From contig JBHELB010000027.1 of the NCBI GenBank assembly GCA_041859045.1, forward strand, positions 192,044-256,043: a DNA stretch of 64,000 nt. The letters run 5' to 3'. The stretch's first letter is position 1; the number at the start of each line of letters is the position of its first letter. The translations under genes and the position numbers were made by a program. Of the stretch, positions 51,929-59,090 are shown in pieces. The notes beneath the pieces are model-generated. The model saw only the letters and a program-made list of their open reading frames with translations. It made no database searches and had not been told where the DNA came from. This DNA comes from JBHELB01 sp041859045. GTDB taxonomy: Bacteria > Hydrogenedentota > Hydrogenedentia > Hydrogenedentales > SLHB01.

Positions 51929-53335
51929 TTACTGTGCGGCCGCGTGAACCTCGGGCGCGGGCGGATTGAGCCCCGCAAGGAAGTCCGCCAGCGCGTCGAT
52001 TTCCGTCTTTGTGCCCACCAGCGGGGGCATGAACGCCCGATACGGCGACGCTTCCGGCGTTTCATGAAGCATGCCCAGGATATTCTGAATGGAAGCCCGA
52101 TCACGCCCCTGCAAGAGGCGGCGCATCGGGCGATATCCGTCCAGCGTGTGACAGGCCATGCACTGTCCGCGGAACATCAGTTCGCCGCCGCGGGCCTTCG
52201 CTTCCGGGGTGAGGGGCCCGCTCGTCCAGGCCATCTTTTCCTCGGGCTTCAGCCAGACGGTATGGGGCAGGTATCCCTCGGCGTTGAATTTCGGGACCTC
52301 GCTTACGCGCACGCCATTCGAGTACATGTGCTTCCCAATGACGTACGGTTTGCGCAGCATCTCGCGGGTATGTTCCGTCGCGCCGGTGGCCGTCAACGCC
52401 AAGAAAAGAATGGCGCACGCCGGCCCAAAACCGAACTCGCGCGGCGACCGCCACGCGAACAGGTACACCACAAACGCGATGGTGGCCGAGGTCATGGCGA
52501 TGAGCAGCGCGCTGCGCGTCACCTGCGTGAACACGCCCTGGCCAATGGTCGAAATGCCCAGCGTCAACAGACCACGCTGCGACTCGGGCACTTGATACAG
52601 ATACCACGCGAAAAAGAAAGGCAGCAGGACATACGCGGGGATCAGCCACTTCGCCGACCACCGGACAACTTCTTCCTTCAACTCGCCCTGCGTTTCGCTG
52701 TCAATACGGCTGGCCGTGACGAGCGCCCAGATACCGGCCAGATTGACGCAGATCAGCGTGCGCAAGAACAGACTCGGCCAGAACGTCGGATTGAAAAGCG
52801 CGCTCCAGAAGCGCGTTGCCTCTGCACCCGTGCCCGCCACGCCCAGCCATGCGTCGCTGGGCGTCAGCATAAACGTCAGGATTCCGTTGATGACGAACAG
52901 GCTCATCCACGCGCTGCCCGCGTACACCCAGCCAATCTGCAAATGCAGCCGGTCCGACACGCGGCCCCACGTGTAGTAATAGAGCGCCGCCGAGCTGATC
53001 TCGACGATGAAGAAGGTCCATTCGATCGCCCACGCAAACACGAAGTTGTGAATCAGTGTGCTCGTGGCTTCCGGGTTGGCCAGGCCGATGGAGAACCAGA
53101 TTCCGACACCGCTGACCGTGCCAAACACGGCGGTCAGAATGAGAAAGAACTTCGAGTGCCGCTTGATGTGCTCCATCCAATCCTTGCGGCCTGTACGCAA
53201 CGCCATGCTCTCGGCCATCGGGAGGTAGAACCCGCCGCCGATGGCGAAGTGAGAGATCATCACGTGAAAAATCGCGATGATTCCGATCACCCAGCCGCTC
53301 CCGATCAGGGGGACATCCCAAGACGGGTAATTCAT
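51929..53335 (-). CDS. CydA-like membrane protein with fused C-terminal cytochrome c domain
   Basis: The 468-residue protein is a cytochrome bd subunit I-like integral membrane protein. CydA features: FHVMISHFAIGGGFYLPMAE (axial His), AVFGTVSGVGIWFSIGLANP, and AWAIEWTFFIVEISSAALYYYTWG, which keeps the Glu pair typical of the oxygen-reducing haem site. I count about nine spans. From residue 385 a monohaem cytochrome c domain follows, with CMACH (Cys392-His396) and a candidate Met ligand in FMPPLVG (436). The quinol-binding Q loop of CydA is not seen. It starts 36 bases after the cytochrome b stop. It may be the oxygen-reducing end of a complex fed by the Rieske/cytochrome b proteins upstream. 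The cytochrome bd family contains members with haem c domains; placement in a specific subclass needs a tree. Confidence 0.84.
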   Translation of the reverse strand: MNYPSWDVPLIGSGWVIGIIAIFHVMISHFAIGGGFYLPMAESMALRTGRKDWMEHIKRHSKFFLILTAVFGTVSGVGIWFSIGLANPEATSTLIHNFVFAWAIEWTFFIVEISSAALYYYTWGRVSDRLHLQIGWVYAGSAWMSLFVINGILTFMLTPSDAWLGVAGTGAEATRFWSALFNPTFWPSLFLRTLICVNLAGIWALVTASRIDSETQGELKEEVVRWSAKWLIPAYVLLPFFFAWYLYQVPESQRGLLTLGISTIGQGVFTQVTRSALLIAMTSATIAFVVYLFAWRSPREFGFGPACAILFLALTATGATEHTREMLRKPYVIGKHMYSNGVRVSEVPKFNAEGYLPHTVWLKPEEKMAWTSGPLTPEAKARGGELMFRGQCMACHTLDGYRPMRRLLQGRDRASIQNILGMLHETPEASPYRAFMPPLVGTKTEIDALADFLAGLNPPAPEVHAAAQ

Positions 53336-53371
53336 ACGACGCCTCCCGCGGCCGTGCCGCCCGTGACGTGG

Positions 53372-54484
53372 TTACACATTGTTTACGTCCCAATAGCCCC
53401 AGATCGTGAGCACGACAAGCGCGGCCAATGCCGCCAGGCCAAACCACGACGCCACGCGCGCGCGGCGTCCAGTGGGCGTCTGTGTGTCATAAAGCGGAAT
53501 CAGCGCCCAGAGCAGTCCGCCCACCGCAAACGCGCCAATCCCCAAGGCCTCGCCCAGCGTGCCGGGGAACCAGCGGCCCAGAACCTTGAGCACCTGGAAT
53601 TGACTCATGAAATACCACTCGGGATGAATGCCCATCGGCGCGGGGGCAAGCGGATCGGCCTGCGGGCCAAGTTGCCACGGGTACAACGACGCCAGCAGCG
53701 CCATCACGTTGAGCGAGATGAGCCACATGCCCAAGTCCTTCAAAAAGAAATTGGGGAAGAACGGGATGCTCCGCCGCGCAGCCTCCGGCTTGGCTTCCTC
53801 GGACGGCGGCAGGGCGTTCCCATGCCGTTGCACCAACCAGAGGTGGAAGCCGATCAGTCCCGCGAACAACGCCGGCAACACGACGACATGCAATGCGAAG
53901 AAGCGTTGGATCGTCGCCTCGCCCACATCTATGCCGCCGCGCACCATGTTGACCATGATATTTCCGACGACGGGAATGGCCGCCGGAATCTCAAGCCCCA
54001 CCTTCGTCGCGAAGAACGCGAGGTCGTCCATCGGAAGCAGGTAACCGCTAAACCCAAAGACCATCGTCAGGCCAAGCAGCGCCAAGCCGCTCCACCATCC
54101 AAACTCGCGCGGATTGCGGTAGGCCTTCATGAAGAAGACCGAAAACATATGCACAAACACGGCAAACAGCATTAGGTTGGCCGACCACGCATGCGCGGAG
54201 CGAATGAGCCAGCCAAAATCGATGTCGTACGTGATCTGGCGCACGGAGTCGTAGGCATTCGCGCCGGGCTGGTAGTAGACCAGCAGCAGAATACCGCTGA
54301 TCGCCTGCACGATGAAGAAAAACATCGCTATTCCGCCCCAGTAATACCAGAACGAATGCTTGTGCGCGGGCACCTGCTTCTTGCGCGCAAACGCGAGCAG
54401 TTCCTCTATCCCGAGCCGGGCATCCACCCAGCCGTAGAGTCCCGCGACCTGCGAACTAGGCGCGTGAGATGACGACTTGGCCAT
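53372..54484 (-). CDS. Cytochrome b (b6-type, full-length)
   Basis: The 370-residue integral membrane protein is the cytochrome b of a bc/b6f complex, carrying quinol oxidation and two b haems. Ligand pairs are His98/His112 (RSAHAWSANLMLFAVFVHMF) and His199/His214 (FALHVVVLPALFAGLIGFHLW): spacing 13 and 14, the latter as in b6. The Qo motif reads HPEWYFMSQF, a PEWY signature. It contains both the b6-like N-part and a subunit-IV-like C-part in one chain, so it is not split. The ATG at 54484 lies 29 bases inside the Rieske gene end; GGAGGTCGCC precedes it. It follows the Rieske gene in the operon. Confidence 0.93.
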   Translation of the reverse strand: MAKSSSHAPSSQVAGLYGWVDARLGIEELLAFARKKQVPAHKHSFWYYWGGIAMFFFIVQAISGILLLVYYQPGANAYDSVRQITYDIDFGWLIRSAHAWSANLMLFAVFVHMFSVFFMKAYRNPREFGWWSGLALLGLTMVFGFSGYLLPMDDLAFFATKVGLEIPAAIPVVGNIMVNMVRGGIDVGEATIQRFFALHVVVLPALFAGLIGFHLWLVQRHGNALPPSEEAKPEAARRSIPFFPNFFLKDLGMWLISLNVMALLASLYPWQLGPQADPLAPAPMGIHPEWYFMSQFQVLKVLGRWFPGTLGEALGIGAFAVGGLLWALIPLYDTQTPTGRRARVASWFGLAALAALVVLTIWGYWDVNNV

Positions 54485-54929
54485 TGGCGACCTCCACGTG
54501 GTATGCCGTGAGCGGTTTGGGCGGCGGACCGGAAACGTTCTTGCCGGTCTGCATGTCGTAGACGCCGCCGTGACAGCCGCAATGAATGCGCTGATGGTCG
54601 GCCTCGAACTGCACCGTGCACCCGAGATGCGTGCACACCGCGCTGAACGCCACATACCGGTCTTCCGTCAGGCGAATCAGCATCGCCGGCCGCCCGCCAA
54701 ACTTGAACATCTTAGCTTGTCCCGCGGCGGGGCCTTCCGCCTGCGGAATGCTCACCTCGGTCACCGCCGCGGCGGCTTCCGCCCGGCGTGACGAGGTCAT
54801 CAAATAACGGTAAACGGGATAGCCCAGCCCGCCGATGTAGAGTAGCCCCGCTGCTCCCGCCAGCGCACCCGCCAACAGGCCCAGAAAGCCTCGGCGGCCA
54901 GGGGCGGGGTTCTTGTTTCCCTCACGCAT
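54456..54929 (-). CDS. Rieske [2Fe-2S] protein
   Basis: The 157-residue protein transfers electrons from quinol to a cytochrome c. The cluster ligands are visible in VCTHLGCTVQ (Cys99, His101) and HCGCHGGVYD (Cys117, His120), with Cys104 and Cys119 as the disulfide pair. The N-terminus has a Tat-like RRGFLGLLAGALAGAAG signal/anchor with RR at 12-13. The ATG at 54929 (MREGNKNPAPGRRGF) is preferred because a plausible ribosome site precedes it; a longer start would run into the upstream gene. It overlaps the stop of the upstream membrane gene by 8 bases and the cytochrome b start by 29 bases. Confidence 0.93.
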   Translation of the reverse strand: MREGNKNPAPGRRGFLGLLAGALAGAAGLLYIGGLGYPVYRYLMTSSRRAEAAAAVTEVSIPQAEGPAAGQAKMFKFGGRPAMLIRLTEDRYVAFSAVCTHLGCTVQFEADHQRIHCGCHGGVYDMQTGKNVSGPPPKPLTAYHVEVANGQVVISRA

Positions 54930-56043
54930 AGGTCTCGCGCTCTCCCCGTGCCTTTGCCAACACCCACACCATCCACGCCAAGAACGCCACCGCAAGCACC
55001 AGCAGCACAAAGAAAAGGATTACGACGTTCCAGTTCGTCTGCACCGCGCTGGCCCACACGTCGAAGCCTTTGAGACCGAGGGTGACGTTGACGATCCCAT
55101 CCCTGAATACCACCATGAGCCCCATACTTACTGCACTAACCGCCGCCATCGCCCAGGGAAGGAGCGGCGTGCGCTTTGCCGCGGTCGCCCATACGCCAAG
55201 CCCCAGCAGCGCCATTACCGCCTGCGCGCCGAGCCAGCCCAATGCAATCGGCTTGTACACCGCGCTTCCCATCAAGGCTTCGCGCACTTCCTCGGGCTGC
55301 GTGCTGAGCACATAAAACCCAAGTATCACCTGCACGCCCGTGAAAAGCGCGCCCAACGCCCCGCCCCAACGCCGCAGAAACTGTGCGGTCTCGGGGGCCA
55401 AGGTCTTTTTCAGTCCCAGCAGCGCCATCGCCATACCGCTGAGCCCCACCGCGCCCACGACCATGAACAGCCAGCGCGCAAGAACCGTGGGGTCGCCCGA
55501 AGGCAGAAAGCCGCCCTGAGGGCTTGCCGCGTACATCTCGCGCCATACCTCGGGTCGCAGCATGAGGGTCATATTGGCGCTGTAAATCATGGCGATCTTG
55601 GCCAAAATCAGGTACGCGATGATGCCCAGCCAGCCCCACGCGCGGTTCGATTCCGCGCGTTTCGCCATCTGATACAGCAGGAAATAGCCCGCCATCAGCA
55701 GGAAGACGACACTAATCCACCACACGCCCATCACGACGCTACTTGTGTAGAGCGCGCGGCCGTACAGCACTTGCGAGAACAATAGCGGTGGAACGCCCAG
55801 ATTGATCACGTACGCCACGACAACGGGCAAGCGATGCGACACCACGCCGGAGGCGTCCACGGCCGCCGGACTCTTGAGCGCGCGCGCAAACAGATTCCAC
55901 AGCGTCGCGATGAAAAGCCCGCCAAGAAGGAACTCCACCGCATAGAAGTGCGTTGCCAAGGTCAGCAGATGGAGAAACTTGAAAATCCAGACCGGCGCGG
56001 GAAGAGGAATCGGATCGGCCGCCGGAAACGCATACTCTGGCAT
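54922..56043 (-). CDS. Multi-spanning membrane protein, putative subunit of the bd-like complex
   Basis: The 373-residue protein has about nine to ten membrane spans. The first region (VWIFKFLHLLTLATHFYAVEFLLGG) has paired histidines similar in pattern to the haem-binding N-terminus of cytochrome bd subunits. Later there is LYGRALYTSSVVMGVWWISVVFLLMAGYFLLYQ and IYSANMTLMLRPEVWREMY. It lacks a haem c motif. It begins the operon with Rieske, cytochrome b and CydA-like protein, so it is most simply a second subunit of that complex, but I do not recognise it firmly and a quinone-binding membrane partner is also possible. ATG preceded by AGGAGTACATGCG. Confidence 0.7.
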   Translation of the reverse strand: MPEYAFPAADPIPLPAPVWIFKFLHLLTLATHFYAVEFLLGGLFIATLWNLFARALKSPAAVDASGVVSHRLPVVVAYVINLGVPPLLFSQVLYGRALYTSSVVMGVWWISVVFLLMAGYFLLYQMAKRAESNRAWGWLGIIAYLILAKIAMIYSANMTLMLRPEVWREMYAASPQGGFLPSGDPTVLARWLFMVVGAVGLSGMAMALLGLKKTLAPETAQFLRRWGGALGALFTGVQVILGFYVLSTQPEEVREALMGSAVYKPIALGWLGAQAVMALLGLGVWATAAKRTPLLPWAMAAVSAVSMGLMVVFRDGIVNVTLGLKGFDVWASAVQTNWNVVILFFVLLVLAVAFLAWMVWVLAKARGERETYA

Positions 56044-56115
56044 CGCATGTACTCCTCATCCAGGGAGGTTGCCACCCAGCCGACGGCGAATGCGTCGGCC
56101 CTCTGACGCGGCGAA

Positions 56116-56145
56116 AGTATAGCAGGGAAAACAACAAAAATCCAA
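56116..56145 (-). promoter_or_regulatory. Possible promoter of the respiratory operon
   Basis: On the minus strand TTGGAT (56140-56145), an 18-base spacer and TATACT (56116-56121). The -35 matches only partly. The start codon of the first gene is 73 bases downstream. Confidence 0.42.
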
Positions 56146-56194
56146 CATCGAGATAAGAGATTGCCTTTATCCCTTATTCCGCATGGGCGAAAAT

Positions 56195-56225
56195 AATCCG
56201 GCGGTCTCCAAGAGACCGCCGGATT
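56195..56225 (-). terminator. Rho-independent terminator of the Ala-Pro lipoprotein gene
   Basis: AATCCGGCGGTCT (56195-56207) and AGACCGCCGGATT (56213-56225) make a perfect 13-bp stem with a five-base loop. On the minus strand ATTATTTTCG follows, a T-rich tail. It lies 40 bases after the lipoprotein stop. Confidence 0.85.
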
Positions 56226-56264
56226 TCACTCTCAAACGATGCGTCCCAGATGGGACTGTGACCA

Positions 56265-56534
56265 CTAGCTCGCCGCGCCAGGGGCCGGGGCAGGCGTCGG
56301 GGCCGGAGCCGGAGCGGGCACCGGAGCCGGGGCAGGCGCGGGGGCCGGTGCCGGGGCAGGTACCGGGGCCGGAGCAGGCGCGGGCGCGGGTGCAGGCGCA
56401 GGCGCCGGCGCCGGGGCTTTCTTGTCAACATCCGTGGCGGGCGGAGTGGTGGTTGACGGCTCAACAGGCTGCGAGCACGCCACCAACATCGCCGAAAAGG
56501 CAACCGCAATCAGGACGACCAATAACTTGTTCAT
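56265..56534 (-). CDS. Lipoprotein with Ala-Pro repeats
   Basis: An 89-residue protein with a signal peptide and lipobox (LLVVLIAVAFSAMLVAC) giving a lipidated Cys at about 21, then a Thr/Pro-rich stretch (QPVEPSTTTPPATDVDKK) and about 50 residues of an Ala-Pro repeat, mostly (AP)n with a few Val-Pro and Thr-Pro units. Such a tail should be extended and rigid (polyproline-like) and may span or tether in the envelope. The repeat DNA is at 56274-56416. AGGAGGAGAAG precedes the ATG at 56534. A terminator follows at 56195-56225. Confidence 0.75.
   Translation of the reverse strand: MNKLLVVLIAVAFSAMLVACSQPVEPSTTTPPATDVDKKAPAPAPAPAPAPAPAPAPVPAPAPAPAPAPAPVPAPAPAPTPAPAPGAAS
56274..56416. repeat. GC-rich Ala-Pro coding microrepeat
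   Basis: About 140 bases of imperfect GCC/GGC-GGG hexameric units, coding for Ala-Pro dipeptides in the lipoprotein gene. Units vary at silent positions, and length change between strains by slippage is expected. Confidence 0.75.
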
Positions 56535-56746
56535 GACTTCTCCTCCTACGATACGCTTCGCGTTTCTTCCCGTGCGGTCCAACCCGAAGACCGCAGCACC
56601 TTCCCCTTGTGCCGCCGACCAGACACCTCACTGCATCGGCACTGCACAGGCCAAGGCCCCTCCCCTCACGAGGCACAAAGGGCCCTTTGCGCCTCTATAA
56701 TACTCCTGATCGCCCAAAAGTTTCAGAAGAAAGAAAAAAAGAAAAA

Positions 56747-56823
56747 TGGCGCGCCTGGAGCGACTCGAACGCTCGACCTACGGCTTAGAAGGCCGTTGCT
56801 CTATCCACCTGAGCTACAGGCGC
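56747..56823 (-). tRNA. tRNA-Arg (anticodon TCT)
   Basis: A 77-base tRNA with encoded CCA. Acceptor GCGCCTG pairs with CAGGCGC, discriminator G. Anticodon arm ACGGC-CTTCTAA-GCCGT gives TCT, which reads AGA (and AGG). The T-arm GAGCGTTCGAGTCGCTC is intact. A T-rich run (TTTTTCTTTTTTTCTTTC on the minus strand) follows and probably terminates it. Confidence 0.97.
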
Positions 56824-56848
56824 GCAAGAATAGGCGGAAACAGCCCCT

Positions 56849-56877
56849 AGTGTAGCGCCGCGCCGCGCGGGCCGCAA
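56849..56877 (-). promoter_or_regulatory. Predicted promoter of tRNA-Arg
   Basis: On the minus strand TTGCGG (56872-56877), a 17-base GC-rich spacer and TACACT (56849-56854), 25 bases before the tRNA 5' end. Confidence 0.5.
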
Positions 56878-56901
56878 GAAAGAAACGCCGTCGCCGTGCG
56901 T

Positions 56902-56931
56902 TTGACAACCGCCTCGCGCGAAATGCATGAT
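56902..56931 (+). promoter_or_regulatory. Possible promoter of the isopropylmalate dehydrogenase-family gene
   Basis: TTGACA (56902-56907), an 18-base spacer and CATGAT (56926-56931), a weak -10. The GTG start is at 56981. Confidence 0.4.
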
Positions 56932-56980
56932 CCGTCTTTCCATTTTTGAGGGCCGGGCGCTACCCAGAGGAGATTCAGCC

Positions 56981-58036
56981 GTGTACAAGATCGCAGTGAT
57001 TCCGGGCGATGGCATTGGACCAGAAGTGACGAACGAGGCGCTCAAAGTGTCGCGCGCCGTGGCGAAGGTGGAAGGGTTCGATTTCGAAACCCACGAATAC
57101 GATTTCGGCGGCGAGCGGTACATGCGGACCGGCGAGACCGTGCCGGATTCCGCCCTGGACGAACTGCGCAAGTTCGACGCGATCTACCTGGGCGCGATCG
57201 GTCACCCCGAGGTCAAGACGGGCGTGCTCGAAAAGGGCATCCTGCTCAAGATTCGTTTTGCGCTGGATCAATACATCAACCTGCGCCCCGTTAAGCTGTA
57301 TCCCGGCGTGTGGACGCCCTTGAAGGACAAAGGGCCCGAGCATATCGACTTCATCGTCGTGCGCGAGAACACCGAGAGTCTGTATGTCGGCATCGGCGGC
57401 TTCTTCAAGCAAGGCACGCCCGACGAAGTCGCGATGCAGGAAATGATCTGCACGCGCAAGGGCGTCGAGCGCGCGGTGCGCTACGCCTACGACCTCACCC
57501 GCAAGCGCAACAAGGATAAGAAGCTCACCCTGTGCGACAAGTCGAACGTACTCACCTACGCACATGATCTGTGGCAACGCGTGTTCAAGGAAGTCGGCAA
57601 GGAGTATCCGGATATCAAACAGGACCACGCGCACGTCGACGCGATCTGCATGTGGTTTGTGAAGAATCCGGAGTGGTTCGACGTCATCGTGACCGACAAT
57701 ATGTTCGGCGACATCATCACCGACCTCGGCGCGATGATCCAGGGCGGCCTGGGCGTGGCCGCGGGCGCGAACATCAACCCCGAAGGCGTCTCGATGTTCG
57801 AGCCGATCCACGGTTCCGCGCCGAAGTACACGGGCAAGAACGTGATCAACCCCATCGCCGCGATCGCGTCCGCTGGGCTGATGTGGGAACAGTTGGGCCA
57901 GACCAAGGCCGCCGATCGCATCGACAAGGCCATTAGCAAGGCCCTCGGCGAAGGCCACATCAAGACCCTCAGCGCCGGTGGTGACAAATCCACGACGGAA
58001 ATCGGCGATATGCTCGCCGAGTTCGCCAGCGCCTAA
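56981..58036 (+). CDS. Isocitrate/isopropylmalate dehydrogenase family protein
   Basis: The 351-residue protein is a beta-decarboxylating dehydrogenase with KIAVIPGDGIGPEVTNEALKV, the substrate region FALDQYINLRPVKLYPG (arginine and tyrosine nearby), VVRENTESLYVGIGG and the metal site FDVIVTDNMFGDIITDLGAM. The NAD site is FEPIHGSAPKYTGKNVINPIA. The likely reaction is 3-isopropylmalate to 2-oxoisocaproate (leucine synthesis), with D-malate or tartrate-type relatives possible. The leucine-operon partners are not adjacent. The GTG at 56981 is used, as AGAGGAG lies before it and the frame upstream is not family-like. A terminator follows at 58053-58097. Confidence 0.9.
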   Translation: MYKIAVIPGDGIGPEVTNEALKVSRAVAKVEGFDFETHEYDFGGERYMRTGETVPDSALDELRKFDAIYLGAIGHPEVKTGVLEKGILLKIRFALDQYINLRPVKLYPGVWTPLKDKGPEHIDFIVVRENTESLYVGIGGFFKQGTPDEVAMQEMICTRKGVERAVRYAYDLTRKRNKDKKLTLCDKSNVLTYAHDLWQRVFKEVGKEYPDIKQDHAHVDAICMWFVKNPEWFDVIVTDNMFGDIITDLGAMIQGGLGVAAGANINPEGVSMFEPIHGSAPKYTGKNVINPIAAIASAGLMWEQLGQTKAADRIDKAISKALGEGHIKTLSAGGDKSTTEIGDMLAEFASA

Positions 58037-58052
58037 TCCCCCTCACAGACAC

Positions 58053-58097
58053 AACCGGTGGAGATGCTCCAGAGCGCCTCCACCGGTTTCCTGTTTT
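58053..58097 (+). terminator. Rho-independent terminator
   Basis: AACCGGTGGAG (58053-58063) pairs with CTCCACCGGTT (58078-58088); TCCTGTTTT follows on the plus strand. It ends the isopropylmalate-dehydrogenase-family gene. Confidence 0.85.
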
Positions 58098-58210
58098 CGA
58101 AGCTCAGTTCGAAGGCGTGAATTGGCTTTGACCTGGGTATCCTAATCTATTCTTAGCAAGGCATCGCTGCTTCGAAGATTTCCTAGCCGTACAGAAAGGC
58201 GTGTTTTGTC

Positions 58211-58996
58211 ATGAAGTCTCGGAAACTGGCATGGAAAATACTGGAGGGAGATAGCAGAGGGAGTAGGGTGTTCGGATTAGCCATTCTACTCCTGATCGCT
58301 CTCAATGTGCTGGCGGTGATACTCGAATCCATCAGACCGATACGGGAAGCGTACGGGCAATTCTTTGCCACATTCGAGACGGTTTCCGTGAGCATCTTTA
58401 CTGCGGAGTATCTCGTCAGACTTTGGTGCTGCACTGTTCATGAGAGGTATAGAAAACCTCTTTGGGGACGCCTTCGGTTTGCCTGCGCGCCACGGGTTCT
58501 TATCGATCTATTGGCCTTCCTTCCATTTTATCTGCCCTTCCTCGGAGTGGACTTGCGCTATATTCGTCTGCTCAGGGTCCTTCGTGTCTTCCGTATCCTC
58601 AAAATGGGGCGATACTACACGGCACTTGACTTGATTGTAGCGGTTCTCCGTTCTCGTAGAGAAGAATTGCTAATGTCACTGGCGTTGATGGGCGCTTTGT
58701 TGATCGTTTCCTCGAGTCTGATGTACAGCGTAGAGAACGCGGTGCAGCCGGATAAATTTCCTAATATTCCGGCGACAATGTGGTGGGCGGTTTCGACTCT
58801 GACCACGGTGGGATATGGAGACGTATATCCTGTGACCGGTACAGGGCGCGCATTGGCTGGAACTATTGCTGCGTTTGGCATTGGCATGTTCGCCTTGCCC
58901 GCCGGTATTCTTGGGTCTGGATTCGTTGAGGAGATTCAGAGGCGCAGGAAATCCGGATCACGCAAGTGTCCGCACTGCGGAAGAGAACTGGAATAG
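58211..58996 (+). CDS. Voltage-gated-type potassium channel
   Basis: The 261-residue ion-transport family protein has six membrane spans and one pore. The voltage-sensor-like S4 is RYIRLLRVLRVFRILKMGR, with regularly spaced arginines, and the pore filter is STLTTVGYGDVYPVTG (TVGYGD at 199-204), so it is a potassium-selective channel. The C-terminus RRRKSGSRKCPHCGRELE has a CxxC (Cys253, Cys256). Its DNA appears less GC-rich than neighbours (for example GAAAATACTGGAGGGAGATAGCAGAGG), which suggests later transfer. It starts with ATG after a weak ribosome site. It is flanked by a terminator and followed by a metallophosphoesterase gene. Confidence 0.9.
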   Translation: MKSRKLAWKILEGDSRGSRVFGLAILLLIALNVLAVILESIRPIREAYGQFFATFETVSVSIFTAEYLVRLWCCTVHERYRKPLWGRLRFACAPRVLIDLLAFLPFYLPFLGVDLRYIRLLRVLRVFRILKMGRYYTALDLIVAVLRSRREELLMSLALMGALLIVSSSLMYSVENAVQPDKFPNIPATMWWAVSTLTTVGYGDVYPVTGTGRALAGTIAAFGIGMFALPAGILGSGFVEEIQRRRKSGSRKCPHCGRELE

Positions 58997-59090
58997 AGAG
59001 ACATGCGGAATCGGGTAATCGCACTAGACAGGCGCGAGAGCGTAAGCCATGCGGAATAAGATTTCTGACCCAACTCGAAAGGAACCCGAC

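Noticed and set aside
51842..54175. A long plus-strand open frame antisense to the CydA-like and cytochrome b genes
   Set aside because: Composition is dominated by Arg, His, Gln and Ala with no domain sense, while the minus strand has haem ligands and membrane spans.
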